From assembly GCF_007993065.1 (NCBI RefSeq), contig NZ_VOPL01000001.1, positions 496,001-560,000 on the forward strand: 64,000 bases of DNA, written 5' to 3'. Shown here one piece after another: positions 56,541 through 64,000 of the stretch. Made by a program: the position numbers and the translations under genes. Source of the stretch: Paracoccus aurantiacus. GTDB lineage: Bacteria; Pseudomonadota; Alphaproteobacteria; Rhodobacterales; Rhodobacteraceae. Numbering within the stretch: the first letter of the stretch is position 1; the number at the start of each line of letters is the position of its first letter. Under the pieces are notes generated by a model. It was not told where the DNA came from, searched no databases, and saw nothing but the letters and a program-made list of their open reading frames with translations.

Positions 56541-58664
56541 TCAGGCGGCGCGTCGTCCTTCGATCAGCCAGCCGGCAAGCATGACCGCGCCGATCAGGCA
56601 AAGCCACGCCCAATCCGGCAGGACAGGCCTGCGGCTGAGGCCGGTGATCGTCTCGGCCTGACGTTCATAAAGTCCGATCCAGCGCCCGCCAACGCCGCGC
56701 CCTTCAGCCGGGCGTCCTTCGGCCACACGCCGCAGTTCGGGAATGCCGTCCGAGAGCCGATGCGTGCTGCCGCCGGAATTTTCGACCAGAGCCGCCATGT
56801 CGGCAGCATTGGCGACGGTGCGGTCAAATTCGCGTGGGGCCGCAGGTCCGACGGCGACCGAACGGGTAAGCTCGCCCTGCCGGACCGTGTAAAGCCCCGG
56901 TTCCGGTGCCGTGAAACGACCGGTGAAACGTCCGGGGGCGGTTTCGTCCAGCGTAATCTCTGCCAGCTGGCCCGAAGGTCCGGTCAGCTGGACGGGGCCG
57001 GGATCGTCCATAAGGCTGCGTCGCGTGACCTCGACCGATTGCCCGGCAAGGGTGCGCAGTTCCAGCGCCTCTTCCTCCAGCTCGGGTTCCTTCATCGACC
57101 AATGCGCAACCCGGCGCATCAGGTCGAGCTGCGGCCCACCGCCTTCAAATCCCCGCCCCCAAAGCCAAAGCTGATCCGATGCGATCAGGGCGACGCGCCC
57201 GTCTCCTTGCCGGCGCAGCATCAGAAGCGGCTGATTGTCGGTGCCGGTCATGGCCACAGTGCTGTCAGGCGTCGGCACGGTTTCGATCATGCGCAGCCAG
57301 CGCCCCCAATCGTCGCCTTGCGAGGCGCTTCCTTCGGCGGCAGGCGCACCGGGCAGGCCGTCCGTTACGGGGTGCTTGCGCCCTTCCTCGGTCAGGCGCG
57401 GAAGGAATGGTGTGTCGATCACCCGGCCCGTGGGCCGCGCAGGCAGAACCGGGCCAAGTGCCGAACGCGCGATGCTGTCGACGCCTGCAAATTCCGGACC
57501 CGCCGAAACCAGCACCGCGCCGCCATTTTCGACATATCTTCGGATATTGTCGTAATATTCGGGCAGAAGGATGCCGCGCATCCGGTAGCGGTCGAAGATG
57601 ATGAGGTCGAAATCCTCGATCCGCTCCATGAAAAGTTCGCGCGTCGGAAATGCGATCAGCGCCAGCTCATTTACCGGCACACCATCGAATTTTTCTGGCG
57701 GGCGAAGGATCGTGAAGTGAATGAGGTCGATATTCGCGTCCGATTTCAGAAGATTGCGCCATGTGCGTTCACCTGCATTCGGCTCTCCTGAAACCAGCAG
57801 AACGCGCAGCCTGTCGCGCACCGCATTGACGGTCAACGCGGCTTGATTGTTCAGCCCCGTCAGCTCGCCATCCTCGGTTCCGACCGACAGAAGGATCACG
57901 TTCGCGCCCGCCGTTTCAAGCGTGACGGGCAGTTCGACACGGGTGCCGGGCGTCACGGCAATCGTCGCGATCACCTCGCCATCAAGGCGCGCCGTCAGCG
58001 TCGTCGGACCTGCCGTCTCGTCGGGCGTCTGGCCTTCATCAGCGATATGCAGGCTGATGGTCGCGGGCTCTCCGATCAGGGCGAAGCCGGGCGCCTCGTC
58101 AATGACGATGCGGCGGTCCCAGTCTTCGGGCCTGCCGGTCTGCAGGAAATGCACCGGCGCGGGCGCGGTTTCCGGGATCACGCCGGCATCGTGGGAAAGG
58201 CCGTCGCTGACAACAATCGCGCCTGCCAGCCGGTTCGCGGGTTCAGCTGCAATCGCTTTCGACAGCGCCGCACCCAGCAAAGTGCCGTCATCGGAATCGC
58301 CCACCGTGACCCTGCGGACCTCTGTTTCGGGCCATTCGGAAAGCTGTGTCTCGATCTGGCGCAATGCGGCGTCACTGGCTTCGCGCCTGGTCGGCAAGGA
58401 CTGGCTGGCGCTGCGATCATCCAGCAGAATGACGATATCGGAAAGAGGGCGCGCCGTGCCGCGCTGGATGCCAGGCCCGGACAGCGCCAGCGCAATCAGC
58501 AGAAGCGCCGCCCCGCGCCACCACGCCCCCTTGAGCCCGCGCCAGATCGAAAAGGCAACGCTCAGCGCGGCCAGAACGGCGATCACGACGGCAATCCAGA
58601 CAGCCGCCGCCGTTCCGATCAGAGGTGCAAGCAGCGGGTCGAAGACGAGGGCATCAAATCTCAT
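56541..58664 (-). CDS. membrane protein with VWA-like and glutamine-amidotransferase-like domains
   Basis: A 707-residue protein with hydrophobic segments near 15-40, 48-64 and at the C-terminus (LCLIGAVMLAGWLIEG). After the second helix an apparent VWA-type MIDAS is present in DIVILLDDRSASQS (D-x-S-x-S). A class I glutamine-amidotransferase-like fold spans roughly 280-510 (LRVLLVSGEPNAGERTWRNL, GGAVLVSAGPEFAG, RVALIASDQLWLWGRGFEGG), as in several Bat-type proteins. It is fourth in the MoxR operon and overlaps the DUF4159 gene by ATGA. Function is unknown. Confidence 0.8.
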   Translation of the reverse strand: MRFDALVFDPLLAPLIGTAAAVWIAVVIAVLAALSVAFSIWRGLKGAWWRGAALLLIALALSGPGIQRGTARPLSDIVILLDDRSASQSLPTRREASDAALRQIETQLSEWPETEVRRVTVGDSDDGTLLGAALSKAIAAEPANRLAGAIVVSDGLSHDAGVIPETAPAPVHFLQTGRPEDWDRRIVIDEAPGFALIGEPATISLHIADEGQTPDETAGPTTLTARLDGEVIATIAVTPGTRVELPVTLETAGANVILLSVGTEDGELTGLNNQAALTVNAVRDRLRVLLVSGEPNAGERTWRNLLKSDANIDLIHFTILRPPEKFDGVPVNELALIAFPTRELFMERIEDFDLIIFDRYRMRGILLPEYYDNIRRYVENGGAVLVSAGPEFAGVDSIARSALGPVLPARPTGRVIDTPFLPRLTEEGRKHPVTDGLPGAPAAEGSASQGDDWGRWLRMIETVPTPDSTVAMTGTDNQPLLMLRRQGDGRVALIASDQLWLWGRGFEGGGPQLDLMRRVAHWSMKEPELEEEALELRTLAGQSVEVTRRSLMDDPGPVQLTGPSGQLAEITLDETAPGRFTGRFTAPEPGLYTVRQGELTRSVAVGPAAPREFDRTVANAADMAALVENSGGSTHRLSDGIPELRRVAEGRPAEGRGVGGRWIGLYERQAETITGLSRRPVLPDWAWLCLIGAVMLAGWLIEGRRAA

Positions 58665-61531
58665 GGCTGCCCCTCCTGCCGCAGGCGTTCAAGCAGCGCG
58701 GGCACGTGGATCTGGTCGGATTTGTAGTTGCCGGTCAGCACATACATGATCAGGTTTACCCCGAACCGATGCGCCATTTCGCGCTGCCGTTCGCCGTCCA
58801 TCCCGGCACCGACAGCGAAAAGCGGCAGGCCCCTGTCGTCGATGGCCCAGGCTTCTGCCCAAGAATTCCCGCCAATCACGACCGGCGAGACACCGTCATT
58901 CACGGTGCCCGCCTCGGTCGAGGTCGCAGCGACCCAGACATCACCATCGGCAAAGCGCCCCGGCATCTCTTCCAGCAGATAGAAGCTGCGTGTCAGGACA
59001 TGATCCTGCGGAACCTCCTGCAAGGGCGGCATGTCAAGCGGCCCGGCCAGTCTGCGCAGATCGTCAGATGCATCTGCAGCGCTTCCGGCAAGATCGGCGT
59101 CGCGGGTATCAAACAGGATCATTCCGCCGCCGCGCAGGAAGCGGTTCAGGCGCAGATACGCGTCTGCCGATGGGATCGGCTGATCCGGGCCGATGGGCCA
59201 GTAAAGGAATGTCATCAGCGTCAGATCCGCCGTCTCAAGGTCGATTGCGACGGGCGGCGTAGGTTCCACCGTGGTGCGCGAATAAAGCGTCAGTGACAGC
59301 CCTGTCAGTCCGGCGCGCGACAGCTCGTCAAGTTCGGCATTGCCGGTCAGCACATAGCCCATCGCGAATTCGGATGCCGCACGGGCCAGATCGGGATCGA
59401 CCTCTGCTCGCGGTTCTTCAGCCGCCGCACCACCGTCCGGGTCAGCCTGCGCGTCGTCAGCGCCTGTCGGATCGTCCTGTGGCACCTCGAAAGGTGCCAG
59501 AAGTTCGGGCACCGGCTGGTCTGCCGGGCCATTATCGCCGAAAGGAACCTGCGCGCGCGGGGCAGTCGGCAGAAGGACCAGCATGCTCGCCACGACCAGC
59601 AGCGAGGCGGTCACACGGCCCGATCTGCGCCCGCCCCGAAGCGCGGCACTTCCCGCCAGATCGGCGATCAGCACCGCCGCCGCCGCGATCAATAACCACC
59701 CGGCCAGCGGAATACCGGAAGGCCGCGCGCTCTCGACAGTCGCACCGGCCCAGCCAGCCAGCGCAAGCGGCGCACCCGCATTCAGCGCCATTACCCGTTC
59801 GCCCGAGGCATAGATCCCGGCTGGAAGATCGGGGGCCGCCCCATCCGCCAGAACCTCGGCAGCGACCGGAACAGCGTCAGGCGCTTCAATCAGGCGACCG
59901 AAGCCGCTCAGAACGTCGGTCGCGGTCCAGCTTCCGCCTTGTGGCTGGCCCTGCGGCTCTGCCGTCGCGCGTCCGGCACCTGCAACCAGACGTTCGAGCA
60001 TCTGGACGAACAACCCCGAAATCGGCAACGAGGACCAGTCGGCGTTGGCCGTGGAATGGAATAGCACCACCTGCCCGTCGCCAGAATCGGCGCGGGTCAC
60101 AAGGGGCGTGCCATCGCTCAGCACCGCGATGCTGCGCGACGGCAAATCCGGCGAGGGTTCGGCCATAAGCTGCGCACGGATGGTGACGTCAGGCGGGATC
60201 GCGAGCCCCGCGAACGGACCGTCAGCGGCGAAGGGCGCGACCGGACGCGGCTCTCCCCAGCTTAGCACGCCACCCATGTCGCGCCCGCCGGGGCGCAACC
60301 GGACAGGCAGAAGCGGCTCCTCTGCAAGGCCGGGATCAGCGGCCATGCGCGGACCGGCAAACCGGATCAGAAGCCCGCCTTCGGCAACCCAATCGGTCAG
60401 CGCGCCGTCCGCGTCCAGCCCGGAACGGTCCATCAGCACGATCACGTCGGGCTTCGCGGCGATGGCATCGTTCAGCCCCGCTTCAATCACGCGCGCCGAA
60501 CGTTCCAATGCGCTGCGCAGGAAATGCGCGGGCGATAGCAATGCCTGCCGCTCGCTGGTGGCCTGTCCCTGCCCGATCAGCGCGACAACCGGGCGGCGCA
60601 GCCTGTCATCACCCAGCACCACGGCGGAAGCGCTCTCGATCCCGTCGATCTGAAAGCGGGTCACGCGGCCGAGAAGCTCGGGCGGTAGATCGACGGGAAC
60701 GGGCCAACTCGTGACACCGAAGGCGCTTCTGCCCTCTGACGGCTCAAGACGCGCAAGCTCTCTCGGGATACCCTGCGGATCGGGTCCAAGGGCCAGCACC
60801 GCCCGCGCCTCTGGCGCTGTCGATTGCAGTTCCAGCTCTGGCTGGGTGCCATCACGCACCATCCGCAGCGAATAGGCCGGCGACACGGGCGGCACGACAT
60901 CGACCGGGCCACGCGCCAAAAGCGCCGAAAGCCAGGCGCTGCGGCCCGGATGGTCCAGCCCGTCGCTGAGCCACAGCGTGCGCAGCCCCCCTTCGGGTGC
61001 GTTGGCCAGGATCGTGTCCGGCGCATCGGGATAAGCACCCGGCCACGCTTGCGGACTGGCGGCGCGAAGGGCCGCGGCAATCGCGTCGTCGGCAAGAAAC
61101 GGCAGCGCGCCCTCGCTTCGACCGTCGGCCAGCAGCAGCGCCACTGGGGCGCCATCACCCAAAGCGGTGTCAGCTGCGCGAAGCGCGCGGGTCTGCGCGG
61201 CGCGCCAGCCCGGCCCCGCTGTCGCGCCCGCATCCATCACGATCACCAGCGCATCGCCCGGTTCGGGCGCGGGTGCGGGCCGCCAGACAGGCCCTGCAAA
61301 AGCCAGTATCGCCGCCGCAACCGCCGCAATCCTCAGCAGCAGAAGCCACCAGGGTGTGCGCCGCGCGACCGGGTTCGCATCGACCAGCCCCTTCAGCAGC
61401 ACCGTGCCGGGGAAGCGAACCCGTTTGGGAACCGGCGGCAAGGCACGCAGAAGCCACCACAGAAGCGGCAGCACGGCGAGCGCCAGCAGGATCAGCGGCG
61501 TTGCGAAACCTATTGGCCCGAGCATCATCAT
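58661..61531 (-). CDS. BatA-N/DUF4159 domain membrane protein
   Basis: A 956-residue protein. The N-terminal aerotolerance (BatA) domain has FATPLILLALAVLPLLWWLL and VPKRVRFPGTVLL, then a second helix (WLLLLRIAAVAAAILAFAG). A VWA-like part follows with degenerate MIDAS (VIVMDAGATAGPG). Further helices lie near 620-680. A C-terminal DUF4159 domain runs from about 735 to 950 (FAMGYVLTGNAELDELSRAG, MTFLYWPIGPDQPI, GVNLIMYVLTGNYKSDQI). It is coupled on both sides by ATGA overlaps. Probably a membrane partner of the MoxR ATPase. Confidence 0.85.
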   Translation of the reverse strand: MMMLGPIGFATPLILLALAVLPLLWWLLRALPPVPKRVRFPGTVLLKGLVDANPVARRTPWWLLLLRIAAVAAAILAFAGPVWRPAPAPEPGDALVIVMDAGATAGPGWRAAQTRALRAADTALGDGAPVALLLADGRSEGALPFLADDAIAAALRAASPQAWPGAYPDAPDTILANAPEGGLRTLWLSDGLDHPGRSAWLSALLARGPVDVVPPVSPAYSLRMVRDGTQPELELQSTAPEARAVLALGPDPQGIPRELARLEPSEGRSAFGVTSWPVPVDLPPELLGRVTRFQIDGIESASAVVLGDDRLRRPVVALIGQGQATSERQALLSPAHFLRSALERSARVIEAGLNDAIAAKPDVIVLMDRSGLDADGALTDWVAEGGLLIRFAGPRMAADPGLAEEPLLPVRLRPGGRDMGGVLSWGEPRPVAPFAADGPFAGLAIPPDVTIRAQLMAEPSPDLPSRSIAVLSDGTPLVTRADSGDGQVVLFHSTANADWSSLPISGLFVQMLERLVAGAGRATAEPQGQPQGGSWTATDVLSGFGRLIEAPDAVPVAAEVLADGAAPDLPAGIYASGERVMALNAGAPLALAGWAGATVESARPSGIPLAGWLLIAAAAVLIADLAGSAALRGGRRSGRVTASLLVVASMLVLLPTAPRAQVPFGDNGPADQPVPELLAPFEVPQDDPTGADDAQADPDGGAAAEEPRAEVDPDLARAASEFAMGYVLTGNAELDELSRAGLTGLSLTLYSRTTVEPTPPVAIDLETADLTLMTFLYWPIGPDQPIPSADAYLRLNRFLRGGGMILFDTRDADLAGSAADASDDLRRLAGPLDMPPLQEVPQDHVLTRSFYLLEEMPGRFADGDVWVAATSTEAGTVNDGVSPVVIGGNSWAEAWAIDDRGLPLFAVGAGMDGERQREMAHRFGVNLIMYVLTGNYKSDQIHVPALLERLRQEGQP

Positions 61532-62405
61532 CGCGCCGAAAGAACCCCGTGAAGCCAGGCGAGCGCCTCGGATGCAGGCTGGCCAAGATCGTGCGTTCCG
61601 AACAGAAACCCCGCATTCGACGCCGCCGCCGCAAGGGCATCGCGCCGTTCGTCCAACCGCGCCCGATACGCGGCGCGCAGGCCGCCCGCATCCCGCGTGT
61701 CATGGCGTTGACCGCCAAGCGTCTGAAAGCGCACCGCGCCCTCGAAGGGAAAATCCTCCTCGTCAGGATGCAATATCTGCAGCATCACACCCGTTGAGCC
61801 GACGCCCGACATGGTCTGAAGAAATTCGTCCAGCCGCGGGTCATCGTTCAGAAAATCGTCGATCAACACCGCGACTTGCGCCCCGCGCGCTGCTGCCCGC
61901 AAGGGCGCGTCGTCGTCGTGGTCCAGTGGCGCAATCATGCTGATCCCGGCGGTCAGCTTGGTCGCCTGTGCTGCGCCGGTCCCGGCGGGTTCTCCCAACA
62001 GTGTCACCCGCTCGCCAGCGCGGATCAGCAGAAGCGCCAGAGACAGGGACAGCAGTTTTGCGCGACCCATCTTCGTCTCGCCCGTGCCGGCCTGCCCTGC
62101 ATAGGCCATTCCTGCGCCCCGGCCCAGCCAGATTGCCGCTGTGCGCGCGGTCTGCCGTTCGCGATCACGCACGAAACGCATGTCTCCGCGCGCCGAACGC
62201 CGCCAGTCGATCGCCGCGGCGGTATCACCCTCATGCGCCTGCCGGTATTGCCAGAAATCTTCGCCAATGCCCGGTCGGCGCAACCCGTGACCGCCCGGTG
62301 CAAACGTGGCCGCGACCGGGCCGCGCGCCAGCACCAGCGGCGGCAGCGCCGCGGCGGCAGCCTCGGCACGCGCGCGCAGGCCGGCAAGGGATGCGTCTTC
62401 TGGCG

Positions 62406-62409
<4 letters not shown>
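61528..62409 (-). CDS. DUF58 domain protein
   Basis: A 293-residue protein of the family that regularly follows MoxR ATPases. The diagnostic DUF58 block is GLRRPGIGEDFWQYRQAHEG with AAIDWRRSARGDMRFVRDRE. The following VWA-like segment, TAAIWLGRGAGMAYAG, lacks the DxSxS metal site. It overlaps moxR upstream and DUF4159 downstream by ATGA, so the four proteins are made together. Confidence 0.9.
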
Positions 62410-63404
<995 letters not shown>

Positions 63405-63460
63405 GACATATCTCTCATTCTGCTCTACACATATGAAACCACGGATCGAACGCAGGTGAA

Positions 63461-64000
63461 ATGGGCAAACAGTCCGGCATAGCTTCTAACCCCGGCCCGG
63501 CGGCAGACCGCGCAAGCGATATTGCGGCGGGTGCGCAAAAGGCAGGACTGCGCGGACCAGCCCCCGTGCATCTGTGGAACCCGCCCTATTGCGGTGAAAT
63601 GGACATGGAAATCAGGGCCGATGGGACCTGGTTCCACGAAGGTTCACCCATCGGGCGACCCGGTATGGTGCGCATGTTTTCCAACATCCTGAAATTCGAG
63701 GATGGGCGCCACTACCTTGTTACCCCGGTCGAGAAGATCGGCATAAAGGTCGAGGATTCGCCGTTTATCGCGGTCGATGTCGAAATCGGCGACGATCTCG
63801 TGACCTTTCAGACGAATGTCGGCGACAGCGTGGTGCTGGACGCCGATCACCCTCTTGTGATCGAAGGCTCGCCAGACGAGCCGCGCCCCTATGTCATGGT
63901 GCGCGGCGGCCTGCGCGCGCGGATCGACCGCAAGAGCTTTTATCGGTTGGCCGAATGCGCCAGTCCGGGGCCCGACGGGCGCCTTGGTCTGCGCTCGTCC
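63461..64000 (+). CDS. DUF1285 domain protein (3' end cut by window)
   Basis: ATG 63461 follows AGGTGA and opens a frame that runs to the window end (180 codons seen). After a variable N-terminus the DUF1285 core is clear: PVHLWNPPYCGEMDMEIRAD, GTWFHEGSPIGRPGMVRMFS, NILKFEDGRHYLVTPVEKIG and IKVEDSPFIAVDVE. Function is unknown. In alphaproteobacteria it commonly precedes a CoA pyrophosphatase and the CCA-adding enzyme, which would lie beyond the window. Confidence 0.9.
   Translation, partial: MGKQSGIASNPGPAADRASDIAAGAQKAGLRGPAPVHLWNPPYCGEMDMEIRADGTWFHEGSPIGRPGMVRMFSNILKFEDGRHYLVTPVEKIGIKVEDSPFIAVDVEIGDDLVTFQTNVGDSVVLDADHPLVIEGSPDEPRPYVMVRGGLRARIDRKSFYRLAECASPGPDGRLGLRSS

Overview
The window is a GC-rich chromosomal stretch of an alphaproteobacterium, most likely a Paracoccus-like member of the Rhodobacterales. 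The clues are a ctrA-sciP pair, an mmcB gene, DUF6324/DUF1850/PAS_5 type proteins, a TAXI-TRAP transporter, a CDS-dense layout with many ATGA stop/start overlaps, a candidate GGAAC-N17-CGTT general-stress promoter, and a tRNA-His with G1-U72 and A73 and no encoded G-1. No insertion sequence, prophage, CRISPR array or rRNA operon is visible.

Layout. 1-4.7 kb: housekeeping genes (carbonic-anhydrase-like end, gmk, a PAS_5 protein, ilvD, bolA-grxD). 4.8-8.3 kb: TAXI-TRAP uptake operon (binding protein, fused permease, DUF1850). 8.3-12.5 kb: stress membrane proteins (holin-X-like and YqjD-like), tRNA-His, mmcB, a candidate 6S RNA, an outer-membrane barrel. 12.5-20 kb, minus strand: nusB, ribH and ribB, then cheB, then the overlapping chain cysS-cimA-squalene/phytoene synthase family gene. 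20-23.2 kb: glpX, recJ, tRNA-Glu. 23.4-29 kb: a large secreted Cys-rich Sel1-like protein, an XRE-cupin regulator and the kbl-tdh threonine catabolic operon. 28.9-33.2 kb: a probable quinone/hydroquinone detoxification regulon (LysR, ring-cleaving dioxygenase, FMN-dependent quinone reductase, small GNAT, glutathionyl-hydroquinone reductase) tied together by two copies of GTTCG-N7-CGAAC.

33.2-38.8 kb is the most interesting region. Two divergent operons hold an SsuD-like flavin monooxygenase, a YdhF/SmoB-like aldo-keto reductase and a flavin reductase on one side, and a GntR/UTRA regulator, a Gfo/Idh/MocA oxidoreductase and a YeiH-type exporter on the other. The trio resembles the core of the oxidative sulfoquinovose desulfurisation (sulfo-SMO) pathway. 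Here it comes with a YeiH exporter and a Gfo/Idh enzyme and without the ABC importer and sulfoquinovosidase.

38.8-46.2 kb: a beta-hydroxyacid dehydrogenase, a penicillin-acylase-family Ntn hydrolase, psuK-psuG, DUF502 and patatin genes whose 3' ends overlap, and a 45-residue membrane peptide. 46.3-52 kb: recG, ligA, ctrA, sciP. 52-56.5 kb: mnmA and the lipid A genes fabZ-lpxA-lpxI-lpxB. 56.5-63.4 kb: a translationally coupled MoxR-DUF58-DUF4159-VWA/GATase operon. The window ends inside a DUF1285 gene. All calls come from reading the sequence; none has been checked against a database.
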